From: Cristatella mucedo
Taxonomy: Eukaryota > Bryozoa > Phylactolaemata > Cristatellidae
Length of the DNA: 64,000 nucleotides
Assembly: GCA_009760855.2 (NCBI GenBank)
Contig: WPIO01000003.1
Coordinates: forward strand, 2,972,001 to 3,036,000
Direction: 5' to 3'
The translations under genes and the position numbers were made by a program. The stretch's first letter is position 1. Each line of letters opens with the position of its first letter. A model generated the notes under the pieces. It made no database searches, had not been told where the DNA came from, and saw nothing but the letters and a program-made list of their open reading frames with translations. Positions 1 through 11,280 of the stretch are shown piece after piece.

Positions 1-59
1 TAGTAAATGACGGCATAATGTAGATGTAAATGACTTTCGGTCATCCAGAAGCCCTTTAA

Positions 60-645
60 GTAAGTGGCATCTTACGGCTCGGTCTTAATCACCCTTCATT
101 TACCTTTGTATAATCTCCCTCTGGCCGATTTCATCGCTAAGCACAATCTGAGTTTTCATTTCTGTGCCGATTTACACTAATGTTTTCAGCTCTACCGGAT
201 CAATTTATCCTTTTCCCTTTGGTCTACATCCGACTCACTTACGCACATCTCTTGGATTCGTCGTGGACGACACTCAGACTTAAAAGGCCGCATACTTCCT
301 GAAGCTAAAAGATGACCTGACCAACTTTAGAGTAAAGCGCAAGCTCAGAGTCATGCTTAATTTTTCAAATCTAACCTCAGATTATGTAATACACAAATCC
401 TGAATGCAACGTCTGCCCGTAATATGGACATGTTTTTCCTAAATGGCTTATCATTGGATGAGCTTATTACTTACATGATCAATTCTGCATACTTTTTGCG
501 AAGGGAAATTTAAAAAATTGGAGCGTGCTTTGATAAGAGTACGACATTCAAACTAGTTCACGTGTTTCAGACACCACCCGTAGATTACTGCAGTTCCCTT
601 TATCCAGGACTCAATTACTAACCACATTGATTGTTAAATTTTTGA
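60..645 (+). mobile_element. Degenerate LINE B (L2/CR1 clade) fragment
   Basis: Decayed reverse-transcriptase text in sense orientation. Around 130-180 it resembles the KHNLxFHFYADD region of other LINE B copies, and around 570-610 the LDYCNSLLAGL region. It has many frameshifts and no ORF. Confidence 0.5.
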
Positions 646-699
646 GAGGCGTATGACTATGTGAATCATACTTTAAAAAATGAATGGCAGATACATGCC

Positions 700-1180
700 C
701 TCTGAATACTACTTTTACTCAAGTTCAATTATAGCCAATGGATGTGCTATATTTATAAAACAAAATCAAAAGTGATAGCTTATCAACAGCTAATAAACCT
801 GTAAAAGTTGTTGATAAATGAAAAAGTGTCATAAATACTGGTTACACAGACTGAATGGAATAAATTAATAAAAGTGAGAACTGAGACCTAATTTAAAAAA
901 ATTAAAACATAGCTAGCATGTCATAATATCAAATTTATTTTTAAAGTCTAGTAAATTTTAAAGCAATGAAGACTTCTTAAGCACTTTTTGTCCAATTAAC
1001 CGCTGGCCAGCATTTACGTGCCAATTAAAATACTTTAGATACTATATTTAAATACATTATTGTTAAGAGGTAGAGTAACAGTATTAAGGCCTGAATAACT
1101 AAATTAAACTGTTAGATCCAAAAGCTAGCCAGAGAAACGTTAGGAAAGAGTTGCCTACCTCAGTGATGTGCGGCAAATTG
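700..1180. other. AT-rich sequence, nothing recognised
   Basis: Low-complexity AT-rich DNA without an open frame or recognised repeat. Probably intron or intergenic. Confidence 0.4.
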
Positions 1181-1212
1181 TAGAATGGTGCCACAATGCC
1201 ATTTCAGTTGCT

Positions 1213-1385
1213 GTGCTCAGAGCACTGCAAGACGCAGCCATAAGTGGCTTAGGATTACTTTTGATGGAGCAAATTTTCAATATGGTTCTCGTATTTATGT
1301 CAGTCAGACTTTGATTAGGGTGCATTCAACCACATCAACTGACTACTCTCAAATCAGGTCGCTGCAGGGCTTAACAAAATCCTGT
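1213..1385 (+). CDS. Possible CTHRC1-like exon, plus strand (weak)
   Basis: One plus frame reads KWLRITFDGANF, then GSRIYVSQTLIRVH. This resembles the RWYFTxxGEEC...IEGVFYTETIVDYH core of gene 1 (40095-40287) in order and spacing, but the conserved cysteine is replaced. An acceptor-like TTTCAG lies just before it. The only nearby GT donor (CAG/GTCGCT) gives phase 2, not the phase 1 used in genes 1 and 2. It is therefore either a decayed inverted copy or chance similarity. Confidence 0.2.
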
Positions 1386-1399
1386 GATAATATTTGAAA

Positions 1400-1975
1400 C
1401 AAAATCGTATGTCACATAACACTGCTAGTCAGCAGTAGTTAATTTAACCAACAGTGGTAATAAGCTCACATTTTAGAATCAATATCATTATTTCATAGTA
1501 TCTCTTTTGAAAAAAAAAGAAATTTCTTCCATGACGGAAATAAGCCAGGCAGCGATAAGAATAATAATGACCGTGGGTAATTTTGAATCGCCCTCTGATA
1601 ACTAAATCTCTATACATGCACTTTAAATTCACTTCAAGGTAATCAACAAGCTATAGCCAATGTCGTGAACTGTATGGGCTTTGACAAGCACTCAAAGAGC
1701 ATAAGTGTCGTCCACAGACCAGAAGGGTAATGCACACGAAAAGATACTAGAGCGTAAATTGGTTATTAGATCTATTAAATAAATAAATAAATGTCAGATA
1801 AATAAATAGGGCCTCTAGCTAGTAACGTTACTGCATCATGCATCAATACGCAGGAGAAATACATGGTACTAAAACAAGCAAGTTCACTGCGTCAAAGGGC
1901 AACTGGCCTAAACATATGCATCTTTAGCTTAGACTTAAATTATGCACAGTCATTACGGGCGATGATCGAAGCCAT
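1400..1975. other. Unrecognised AT-rich sequence
   Basis: Contains a short (TAAA)n-like stretch near 1774-1808 and otherwise no feature I can support. Confidence 0.4.
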
Positions 1976-3000
1976 AAGAGACTTTCAGATTCTCGTTCCA
2001 TACGAACTGAAGTTTTGATCATAGAGATGTCTCAATTTAGTTCGACGGACAGCAAGATAATGATAGCCCAGGTGTGGTAGGTGCGATAGAATAAAAAAGA
2101 AGTGCTCTGAGGTGTTCAAATTTTTGGGCTGGAGCAAGCCAGTGAAGCTAACTGTAAAATAGACAGATCTTGACATTGCCGGATGCTTAATAGGGACCCA
2201 TTGAAACTGAGATAGAAATTGAATGATCCGGTAGCTACGCAGTGGTAAACAACCAGACCCTACTTGGTTTTGAACAGGTCGAAAATTATCAAGGCCACAT
2301 AACGTTAGTATAGAGTAAAATCAAGTGCAGTAATCTAGAAACGATGTTAAAAACACGTGATCAAGATTGGCTAACTTATTTTGTGAAAAAGGGTCCTGAT
2401 TTTTGGAAAAGTCTCTCAGCTTAAAGAAGGCTGACTTGATAGAGGAGTCTATGTAATAATTTTATGATAAGTTCTTTTATTAATAGAATGTCCAAATTAC
2501 GCAAACATGCCATGGAAGTGAGGCTGCATGATCCAATTTCGATTTCTTGCAACTTTAGAGTTCAGTTGGTTGGCCTGTGGCTATTAGGTTTATGTCATCA
2601 TCGTCAAGCCTTGCTCAGTTAGGGTCGATCAAATTGCAAATGCAGTCGGTGCAGATTTAAAAAAATGGAGATTTGGATGACGAGAACCACTTTGAATTGT
2701 CGAAGGATAAGTAGATGAGAGTGGCTTTGATATAGAAATAAAGGCCCAGTTTTTAGAGATTCTCCTGGTCCAAGGTAAGTATGTTCTTTAATGACCTTAA
2801 AACTGAGACTTTCTGAGAAGAAAGGAATTTCACTGGTCTCCGGGGACACAAACAAAATGTGTATATGATTATAGCGAATGCTTTATGCACACCATTAGGA
2901 GATGCTAGAGTGAGGTTCTCCAGGGCTAGTGGTCTTTTAAGAAAGAATGGAAATTCAGCAACGAGTTCCACAGAGACTGCACGAAAGATGGAGAGATGAA
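1975..3000 (-). mobile_element. Old LINE fragment, probably LINE B
   Basis: Minus strand near 2000-2060 reads like the DRAFSSYAPKAWNSLP segment at the LINE B 3' end. Further up, sequence at 2330-2450 and 2640-2780 loosely follows the LINE B order. Highly diverged, no intact frame. Confidence 0.4.
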
Positions 3001-3152
3001 GTGTAGATAAGAGAAAGAAGTTGCAAAAGAAGCAGATTTATGAAAGCGACAGTTGGAGCTTATCCATAATCTGTAAGGCAGAAGTTTTGAACCTTAACTG
3101 TACCAATAGAATAGTGCCGTAAAGCCTCTACAAGCTTGTAGTCGTAACGTAC

Positions 3153-3250
3153 ATGCACTATGCCATTGTCTTGATCATCTCCATACCATCCATCGTAGAA
3201 GTGCTTGGAGCTTATGATGTCTGTGCCTTGACTGCATTGTGAGTAGTTGG
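3153..3250 (-). CDS. CTHRC1-like gene 3, first-domain exon
   Basis: Internal exon of 98 nt flanked by acceptor CTATTCCATCAG and donor GTACGT. It begins with 2 nt completing a codon and ends on a codon boundary, the same 1-to-0 phase as the first-domain exons of gene 1 (43233-43333) and gene 2 (62826-62920). The 32 codons include FYDGWYGDDQDNGIVH, aligning with HWWWYPFNSDADAGNLE of gene 1 and the D-D-G spacing typical of CTHRC1-family domains. Downstream exons would lie below 3153 or outside the window; none was found. Expected product is a secreted extracellular glycoprotein. This could be a lone surviving exon of a dead gene. Confidence 0.55.
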
Positions 3251-3254
3251 CTGA

Positions 3255-3605
3255 TGGAATAGACAACATATTTAGCTGATAATCAGACGCTCTTAATAGA
3301 TTCAGGATTATTCAGAAATGGTATGCATTAAATAATATTTATCCAAGTATAGCATGAATATCAGGAAGATTTCAGAACTGCCTAGCATTGAATCTGTGCC
3401 TTGCAGACTAACAGCACCTAAATAAATTTACTGGTAACTACTGAGACATCTATTAGCTACTGCATTTCTATAAGGCTTGTCAAATACATCCATGTCAAAT
3501 GCAAGTTAGTGGGTGTTTTTGTTTCATTCTTCGTGTGCATGTACCTGCTTAGACTATGCCCGCTGCTTGCAGATGTTACCACCAATCGTTTGGTAATGAA
3601 GTAAA
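3255..3605. other. Upstream of CTHRC1-like exon, nothing recognised
   Basis: No open frame or repeat recognised; likely intron of the gene 3 fragment. Confidence 0.35.
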
Positions 3606-3776
3606 ATAATAGCTGATTTAACAGCCTGTTTTATACAGTGACAGAAAAGCCTTTACGGCTGTCCTCACCACTTGCAGTGGCAATAAAGCATCACCCACCT
3701 CAGGATTTGAACCCTTGACATTGGGACCGAGGTCGTGAATAGCAAACCCGTACCTAGTGTGCCGCCACAGCTCACT
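3606..3776 (-). mobile_element. SINE A (tRNA-derived)
   Basis: Reverse orientation copy. It runs from the TAGCTGATTTAACAGCC tail end through the GGCTG/AAAGCC hairpin region to the tRNA-like head with the CACGACCTCGGTCC motif. About 170 bp and diverged. Confidence 0.75.
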
Positions 3777-5100
3777 TCTTAATGCTTTCTATACAGCGTC
3801 TATAAAGTGCCTAGATAAAAATTTGGTTCTCTGGGGCACTATCAAATGTAATATTATTATAAATACGTCAAATAATAAGATAGTATATAGAGCCATTGTC
3901 GATGTCCGAGAGAATAGCTACTTATTTCTACGCTTTGAATAGTCTCATAATTAAATCAAAAGAACAGCCTATTAATAATGATAATAATAATATAAAAATG
4001 CTATAACACCCTCTGAGAGCTTAATCTATTCTAGGCACTTTACATTGGCTGCAAAGGAAGCATGATCAAATGGTTAATAGTAGCATGCTCAATGACAACA
4101 AGCATAACATAAGGGTAACATAAACAGGGTCAGCATACAAATACAATTAGTGGCAGCACGCAACAGTAACAGCAAGCATAAGCACATAACGATCGAATCA
4201 CAGGGACCCACTAAATGCTGTGATACATAGATGCACTTCTAGATTCTTTTTAAATGTGATCAAGTCAGGGAATGTCGCGACGCAAGGCGGAAGTGAGTTC
4301 CAGGCTTTGGAAGCATACGAACTAAAGGCACATTCTCCAAAAGATTTGAGGTTCGTACGAGTATAGGTAAACGATTAGACTCCAAAAAGCGAGTGACCGA
4401 TGCTTAGCCTGGTAGGGGAGTAGATCTGATAATTAGGCTGGAGCCAAAGAATGAAGGGACCTAAAAGTGAGTGGCAGAACCTCGAAGTCGATGAGTTGCT
4501 TGACTGAGAGCCAGTGCACGATGGCGAGAAGTGGTGTGATGTGGCAACTGTGACGCACACATGAAAGAAAGCCTAGCTGCAGAGTTTTGCATCAGTTGTA
4601 AGCGTCTGATTGCACAGGCCTGTAGACTAGCAAGAAGTGAGTTACAGAAGACAAGACGGGATGTCATAATGCATGGACTAATTTTATGTAGTATCCCGAT
4701 ATAAAAAAAATCCCGAATTTTAGAAATTTTATGTAGCTGAAAGTAGGCAGACTTGACTGTGGAGCTGATGTGGTCATCTAATGAAAGGTTAATTTGAAAC
4801 AGGACGACTAGATTGCGCAAAGATTCAACAGACGATATAATGGAAGAGCCGATTGTTAGTGATAACCTTACCAAGTTCTGAATCAAACTTGTTTTTTCTG
4901 ATAACTAGTAAGTTTGTTTTATAATCATTCAATTGAAACAGTTTGCTGCCATCCATGTGCAGATGCTGTAAATACATGCAGCACGGGAGTTGAGAGAATT
5001 CTACGTGCTTAAGGCTGAGAGTGATCAAAGCAAAGGAACATATGAATGTAATCCGCATAGAAGTGAAGGCCTAGATGGTGCCTGGCGATCACACCAGCAA

Positions 5101-5128
5101 GAGAAAGAGAGAGAGAGAGAGAGAGAGT
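5101..5128. repeat. (GA)n tract at the head of a SINE A insertion
   Basis: AG dinucleotide run lying exactly at the junction between LINE B sequence and the SINE A head. Confidence 0.8.
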
Positions 5129-5315
5129 TTGGTGAGCCATGATGGCTCACTAGGTAAGGCGGTTGCTTTCACGACCTCGGTCCCGAGGTCGTGGGTTCGA
5201 TTTCTGCGGTGGGTGATTCTTTTTGCCACTGCAAGCGGTGATGATAGCCATAAAGGCTCTTCTGTCGCTATACAAAAGAGGCTGTTTAATCAGCTAGGAT
5301 TCATTTATTTATTTA
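5128..5315 (+). mobile_element. SINE A, near full length, nested in LINE B
   Basis: tRNA-like head with an A-box-like TGGCTCACTAGGTAAGG and B-box-like GTGGGTTCGATTTC, then a body with AGCCATAAAGGCT (short hairpin), then a tail ending ATTTATTTATTTA. Among the best preserved copies in the window. No matching tRNA isotype was assigned. Confidence 0.85.
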
Positions 5316-5819
5316 GAGTATAAACCGTCAAAAGAACTGGACCCAGCACAGGTAGAGCCTTTAGGTAACCCATACTTCAGAGATTCTTCGGATGAGCCGT
5401 GTCCATTCACATGAATGCTCTGGAGTCTCCCACTGAGACAGAACCTGAGCCATTGCAGTGCAATACCAGTGACGCCCAGGCGAGATGAAAGACGCTCAAG
5501 AAGGACTCAATGATAGATAGTATCCAAAGCTGCCGAAAGATGAAGTAAAACAAGCAGAGTGACTCTACCCAAGTCTGCCTTTCAAAGTAAGATGTTATAC
5601 ACCAGAAGCATTTCTGACTCTGTGGTGTGAGTAGCTCTAAATCCAGGCTGGACTTAGCAAGGTTTGAAGTTTCAATATTAGTGCTTCCACGGGTTCATGT
5701 TTGGTGGCATTTTCCTCATTCCCGAAAATATGTAGGTGCTACTTGATGTAGGCAATGCCTAGAGATATCGCGTGATCTTATATCAATAGAAATCAGTCAC
5801 ACAAAGTACTAATAAATAC

Positions 5820-7290
5820 TATTATATTAATAACAATAATACAGGTGCATTCAATCCTCAGAGAACCCAATCACTATCTAGGTACTTTGCATATGGTATA
5901 AATGAAGCATGATCAAACGGTTAGTGATAACATGCAGATGTCAACCAGCATAATATTGTTAGAGGTAGCACGCATAGTGTTAACATGAAACAATGGTTAG
6001 TGGTAGCATGCATAGTGTCTACACGCATAAGCATTTTTAAGAAAAGTCACAATGTCCCACAAATGCTGTCTAACACAAGTGCATTTTTAGCTTCTTTTTT
6101 AAATTTCAAGTCTGGGGATCTCGTGACGTCAGTCGGGATTGAGTTCCAGGCTTCGAGACTATATACATTAAAAGCGTGATCTCCAAGGCGTTTGAGGTGT
6201 GTACCTGGTCTAGCTAAACTATTTGAGTCAGAAAGCGGGTGATACGTTGCTTAGCCTGGTGATGGAGTGGTTTTTATAGGTAGGCTGGAACTCCAGAATG
6301 AGGAGACCTAAAAGTGATTGGCCGAACCTTGAAGTCGATATGCTGCTTGATTGGGAGCCACTGCAAGTCGGCCAGAAGTGATATGATAGGGCAACTTCAA
6401 CGCTCACGACAGACGAGATTAGCTGTAGAGTTTTGCATCAGCTATAAGTATCTGATTGCACAGGCCGGTAGACGAGCAATCAGTGAGTAACAGAAGTCGA
6501 GACTGGATGTCATGTAGCAATGTTATGTAGCTGAGTCGTGTTGGCAGACTTGACTGTGGAACTGATTTGTTGGTCTATTAACTGGTCACTTCGGAACAGG
6601 ACACATAGATTATGTGCAAATGATGCAGGATATGTTGAGGCAGAGAAGAGTTTGAGCTTTGAGATTTTTAAATTTTCACACTAGTTTTCTCATAACTAGT
6701 AAAACGGTCTTATAATAATTTAATTTAAGTACGTTTGCTGCCATCCATTTGTGGATGTCAGCAATACTTGCCGTAAGGGAGTTGAGAGAATTCGACGTAT
6801 TTGAGGGCTGGGATGGATCAAAGCATTGTTAAAGTTGTGTCATCTGCATTAACCAAAAGTATAGATGTTACTTGGCAATAACATCGGCAAGAGGAATAGT
6901 ACAAATTATGAAAAGAGCTGATCAACCCTTACTTTAGTGGTTCTTCAGATGATCTTTGGCCGTTCACATCAATACTCTGTAGTCTAAATTGAGATAGGAT
7001 CTTTATCATTGCAGTACAGTGATACTGCTGCCCGAAAGAGATGAGAGGCGCCCGAGAAGAACTCGGTGATAAATAGTATCAGACGCTGCCGAAATATTTA
7101 GCAAAACAAGTAGGGCGACTTTACCTAAGTCTGCATTCCTGATGAGGTCGTTACATCTCGAAGCAATTCTGATTTGTGGATTAGTTAGCTTCGAAAAAAA
7201 TGGAACTTGCTATATTTGAAGTTTAGCAATACGTGTCGAGCTGGGAAGTGTCACAATTCGTTCCAGCGTCTTCGAGATAGGAACGGTATT
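5820..7290 (-). mobile_element. LINE B copy
   Basis: AATAAC/AATAAT tail at about 5820-5835, conserved 3' hairpin at 5855-5890, then reverse-complement RT C-terminal and palm regions up to about 7290 (LERIVT motif near the start of RT). Frames broken. Confidence 0.75.
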
Positions 7291-7545
7291 ATGGAGATAG
7301 GGTAGAATTTGCTCATGGAGTTGAGAATGCAGCCACAGAGCCGTTGGTCCAAAGAAAGGGTTCGTTACAATGGCATGAAGTAGGCAAGTGTTATTAAGAA
7401 GATTGCATGGTGACATGATATATGAAATATTGAATGATACTGTAAAGACTACACACCAACAGGTCCATCGCGGCGATGACAACAACGCCACTAGAATGCT
7501 GTTCCCAATTCCTGGATGCACCTCAATGTTAACATTTAGGCAGGT
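7290..7545 (-). other. Unrecognised open stretch between head-to-head LINE fragments
   Basis: An open minus frame of about 90 codons with no motif I recognise and no clear start or splice sites. The opposite strand is not clearly better. Coding status unknown. Confidence 0.15.
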
Positions 7546-7559
7546 CACTGGTTAGCTTG

Positions 7560-8100
7560 TCCTGAAGTTCGTATCCCAATCAAAGAAGACAACAAGTCAT
7601 CTGGCCCTATTCCCACTGTCCTTCTCCTACGTTCCATTGATCTGCTGCTGCCATGCATAACTAACACCATTAATATGTCATTAGCCTCAGGTCTTGTCCC
7701 AGCACCTTTCAAAAAAGCTGTAGTCAGGCCAATTCTCAAGAAAGCGACCTTAGACCAAAAGAACTTAAGCAAGTACCTCCCAATCTCTCTTCTACCATTC
7801 CTATCAAAGACACTGAAGCGGACATGGGTAGAGTGTCACTGCTTGCTTTGCTCAATATTTCGGCAGCTTTTGATACCATCGATTGCAAAGTTTTTCTAAA
7901 GCACCTAACATTTCGCCTGGGCATCACTGGCACTGCTCTGCAATGGTTCAGGTCCTATCTCAGTGAGAGACTCCAGAGTATTGACGTGAATGGCCAAAGA
8001 TAATCCGAGGTACCTCTATAATATGGGTTACATCAGGGCTCCGTGCTAGATTCGGTTATTTTCACGGTTCATACTATCCTTCATGCCGATGTGATTGCCA
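7560..8100 (+). mobile_element. LINE B fragment, RT N-terminal part
   Basis: Sense orientation: GLVPAPFKKAVVRPILKKAT, then the LPISLLPFLSKTL segment, then FDTIDC-like text near 7870 and a GxALQWFRSYL match near 7930. Typical of the L2/CR1 RT. Frameshifted. Confidence 0.75.
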
Positions 8101-8107
8101 AGCACAA

Positions 8108-8358
8108 GCAATTTGCTGTGAAACTCTCCGCCATAGAAAGTTCTTCTTTTTACGCAATCCAACAAATGCGAAAGAACATAGGTAACTACACACAGAATTT
8201 TCACTGAGTGGGACTATTATTAGGTGTAATTACACCTGAATTAAAAGCAGTTGCCAGCATAGCGAGGAGCTTTACTGAGGAAATTTTAACGTCCAAAAAT
8301 GTTCTCTGTACTTTGTTATGTAAAATACTGCTATTTTATATTAGCCCCAGGCGAACTT
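8108..8358. repeat. Unclassified repeat R, copy 1
   Basis: About 250 bp nearly identical to 10391-10642 in direct orientation. Contains a perfect 16-bp palindrome AGGTGTAATTACACCT at 8222-8237. No RT, tRNA or TIR signature seen. Confidence 0.8.
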
Positions 8359-8364
8359 TTATAT

Positions 8365-8490
8365 AAACCCCAAGCTCAGATAGATGATCAGGCTCAGCCG
8401 GAGCAAGAGAATAAAGAGACCTCACAGGGAATAACCAGACCCTGAAATTGGGGCACTTCATAACGGTGTGCCAAAGAAGGCTTGAATTGA
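8365..8490 (-). mobile_element. LINE fragment related to 11985-12195
   Basis: Shares the block AGATAGATGATC..CAGCC and the stretch through GGGGCACTTCATAA with 12066-12165. In reverse complement it encodes an FLYSLASAEPDHLSEL-like segment of the LINE C-terminal region. Confidence 0.5.
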
Positions 8491-8491
8491 T

Positions 8492-8645
8492 GTAATGTAA
8501 TGTAATGTATCTCCGTCAGTAACTCCACAAAGTCATAAAGACCATGTGGGTGTTACGCAGGAGAGTTTTGTATAGCGCACTCACAGCCTAAGCGGCTTTC
8601 GGTACGCATTCGGTAGCCAACAGACTTCGTTTCACGCATTTCTTA
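8492..8645 (-). mobile_element. LINE A 3' end
   Basis: Reverse complement of the LINE A tail: (TGTAA)n pentanucleotides at 8494-8510, then the TCTCCGTCAGTAACTCC block and the C-terminal codons of the LINE A ORF. Confidence 0.85.
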
Positions 8646-9060
8646 GCTATGCGATTTGTCCCAGTTCATGTCCCAGCATCTTTACAAAAGGCTGTAGTAA
8701 GGGCACTACTTAAGAATCCAAAGCTAGACCAAGAGGCTTTCCGCAACTTTTGCTAAATCTCTCTTCTACTTTTCCTATAAAAGATATTGAAACGAGTCAT
8801 GGCACACCTGCGGAACTCATACATTGAGACTTCATAGCATCTGGCTAGCTTCAAGCATCTATTTATCGCAGCATTTAGTAGGTGCACGTGATTCCTCGTT
8901 TGTGTGCTTATGCCTGATGAACTGTAATGCTGCCGCTAGCCATATTTCCATGCTTACCCTGTGCATGTTACTCCTAACCGTGTTATGCTTTGTTGTCATT
9001 GAGCATGCAACCTCCAACTATTTGATCATGCTTCCTCTGCAGGAAATATAAATTACCCAG
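8646..9060 (+). mobile_element. LINE B copy with internal deletion
   Basis: RT N-terminal text (VPASLQKAVVRALLKN-like) joins abruptly near 8830 to the LINE 3' region (LCMLTLCM-type low-complexity codons). Most of the RT domain is deleted. Confidence 0.65.
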
Positions 9061-9145
9061 AAAAAGATACATTTCTCTGTGGGCTCTATAATGAATGTCT
9101 AGTATTATAACATTTTATTACTATCTAAGGAAGATATGTGCATAC

Positions 9146-9463
9146 CTGTGCTGTCAGCGGTTATAAGCTGCTTAGTAGTGGTCTCTGATCCTATCGTTAT
9201 ACCGTCGCTGACGAAAGCCGATGAGGGCGCGTTTGCACCAAGCGTACTTATCACTTCCAAGCTTGATTGAGGTTGGGAAGCAGTAGCAATTGTTGTCGTC
9301 AATTGATTATCATTCTTCGACGATGGCTCTGAATTAATAGGCAAGTGCACCTCAGTGCAGCAACCGCTTTCAGCTACCGAGTTGTTGGAAGGTGCATGTG
9401 ACAAAGCAGATCCGATGTCGAGACTGTGTGCTACCTGATCTGTTGTCTCTCTACCAGGAGCTC
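9146..9463 (-). CDS. Ser/Thr-rich (mucin-like) exon, downstream
   Basis: 318-nt exon with acceptor AATGCCACAG and donor G/GTATGC. Two nt complete an incoming codon and one nt is left over, so it is a symmetric phase 1-1 exon. The 105 complete codons are rich in Ser, Thr and Ala (for example NDNQLTTTIATASQPQSSLE) and have one Cys pair (GCCTE). No folded domain recognised. It joins in frame to 9557-10045. Phase 1-1 exons are usual in shuffled extracellular proteins, so a glycosylated extracellular stalk is an inference. Ends of the gene were not found. Confidence 0.5.
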
Positions 9464-9556
9464 CTGTGGCATTTTCGATAAAACAAAAGACTGTCAAGTT
9501 AGCCACAGGCATTCAAGGCAAAATTGTTTCACAAAAATTGAAGTAGTTTAAACTAC

Positions 9557-10045
9557 CTTGAGCTTCGCCTCTATTTCCACTCAGCATCGTTGGAGATGAC
9601 CGAAACTGAACTCCTGCTGTTGTCATGACTTCATCGGCGAGCTTGCTTCCTGTGGGAAGTCTATGCTGCGTTTGCTTGACATCAAGTGCAATATTATTAT
9701 CCAAAGTAGCTGCTTCAGAGGATTCAGGCTGCCTGACTGCTATTGATGTACCAGATGAAAATAATGCCACATTTTCTAGTGACGAGGAGTCTCTAGACAC
9801 GTCTTGATTGATGGTTCTTTCCTCGATGGGTAAGTGCGAATTGGTGTTCTTCGTGAGCGAAGGACTGGTATTTGAGGCTGATGTGCCTGAGGATGCAGGA
9901 TTTATCAACATCTGGGATTCTCCATATTTTGAGGTCGACTGTTCTATATTCACAGTATCGAATGTGATGGCCGATGAGGAGTCAGCTGTAGATGAAGAAG
10001 AAATCGTACTGATAGTGACTTCCTTTGATGGAGAAACTGTGTCGC
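9557..10045 (-). CDS. Ser/Thr-rich (mucin-like) exon, upstream
   Basis: 489-nt open exon between acceptor ATTTACTTTGTAG and donor CAAG/GTAGTT, again phase 1-1. It encodes about 162 residues of Ser/Thr-rich low-complexity sequence with acidic patches (VTISTISSSSTADSSSAITF). There are no cysteines after the start and no recognised domain. The leftover G joins GA of the next exon to give Gly and keeps the frame. The opposite strand is also partly open, so coding strand rests on the splice sites and phase agreement. Confidence 0.5.
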
Positions 10046-10059
10046 CTACAAAGTAAATA

Positions 10060-10385
10060 GTGTTCAATCGGCGGTGGTGGTAAAATTGAGCTAACTGCAG
10101 CAGGCAAATGGTCATATGAAAATGAAGCTGGGGGGTGCAGCCTTTTGAAAATGGGCCCTCGAAGCCCATGGCAGCAGCCAACTAGAGCTTCCACTGTGAT
10201 AGATGCACCAGATGTCAGAGTGAACGGTCAGATGTTAATCAAGCTACAGGCCTTGCTAAAATTAGTACGGTTACACCCACTGGTGAGCCTTTGCTGCATC
10301 CTACTTAATCAAATGACAATAACTAACTACCTTCAAATGTTCAACCACTAACTGAAATCTTCCCCCGACAGTATTTCACGACCAT
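10060..10385. other. Unassigned sequence upstream of mucin-like exons
   Basis: Both strands have short open frames around 10145-10350 without recognised motifs. Probably intron. Confidence 0.3.
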
Positions 10386-10390
10386 GACAT

Positions 10391-10642
10391 GCAATTTGCT
10401 GCGAAACTCTCTGCCATAGAAAGTTCTTCTTTTTACGCAATCCAAAAAATGCGAAGTAACATAGGTAACTATACACAGAACTTTCACTGAGTGGGACTAT
10501 TATTAGGTATAATTACACCTGAATTAAAAGCAGTTGCCAGCATAGCGAGAAGTGTTGGTGATGCAATTTTAACGTCCTTCAAGTTTTCTCTGTACTTTGT
10601 TATATAAAATACTACTATTTTTTAGTAGCCCCAGCCGAACTT
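10391..10642. repeat. Unclassified repeat R, copy 2
   Basis: Direct repeat of 8108-8358. The central palindrome at 10505-10520 carries one mismatch. The two copies flank the mucin-like exons and LINE fragments. Confidence 0.8.
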
Positions 10643-10720
10643 GGTCTCTATCCAGGTGCTTCACGTTCGCCACAGTTCTCGAGCCTGCAATCTTGGTCAA
10701 AACATGCATTTAATTTGACC
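10642..10720 (-). mobile_element. SINE B fragment
   Basis: TCTCTATCCAGGTGCTTCAC followed by TCTCGAGCC and CTTGGTC resembles the reverse-complement SINE B body. Diverged and truncated. Confidence 0.4.
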
Positions 10721-11280
10721 TCGGTCTTCAAAGGCGATGTCCTTAATCCCTGGGCAAAGCCAGAGAACTTTCTTTTTACACCTGCTGACTTTTTCTTCAA
10801 TGATAGCACTTAAGAATAGACCGCCAGTTTCATGACGCTAGTGATTCTCGTCCAACTAGAAGAATATAAATTATTCCGGCAAGGCAGCACTACTGCTGCC
10901 GATACCTAATGTGTTACACTGCAGCGCTTAATACCCGGGAATTACGTAGAGCCTCCGAGAGATTTTTGGAGCCTTGAAGCTTCTCCTCCGCTTGTCGTAG
11001 CGCCTTCCGTCTCCTCTAAGCAGAGCAGCAAGATTTATTAGCTAGCAGCTCCAGCTGCCTAGGATCTGGCAGCTGCTGCGAACCCCGTTCGTTGAGTAAT
11101 CTTGGATTGTAATTATATTCATTCTAATATAAAGGATTCTCATAGTGTAAATTGTAAGGGAGTCTGTGCGGTTGTGAAAAGCTAGACCGGACAATGACAG
11201 AGGAAACGGATCGTCTTTCCAATAAAGAATCCATGCTTAATTTTTGTTTAATTTAAAACGTGATGACCTAAAGTTCGCAT
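10720..11280. other. Nothing recognised
   Basis: Mixed-composition DNA with a GCAGCTGC-rich patch near 11040-11090. No frame or repeat I can support. Confidence 0.35.

Larger units (their letters stand above)
3970..5722 (-). mobile_element. LINE B copy, interrupted by a SINE A
   Basis: The 3' end with AAT-rich tail is at about 3970, followed by the conserved AGAACTTAATCTC-type hairpin and then reverse-complement coding of the RT C-terminal region (for example FILWLQPNYQIYSPTRLSIG at 4375-4500). SINE A and a (GA)n tract interrupt it at 5101-5315, and the same LINE resumes at about 5316. Many frameshifts; dead. Confidence 0.8.

Noticed and set aside
5140-5215. tRNA gene-like sequence
   Set aside because: tRNA-like head of a dispersed SINE; present in about ten copies with SINE bodies attached, so not a functional tRNA gene.
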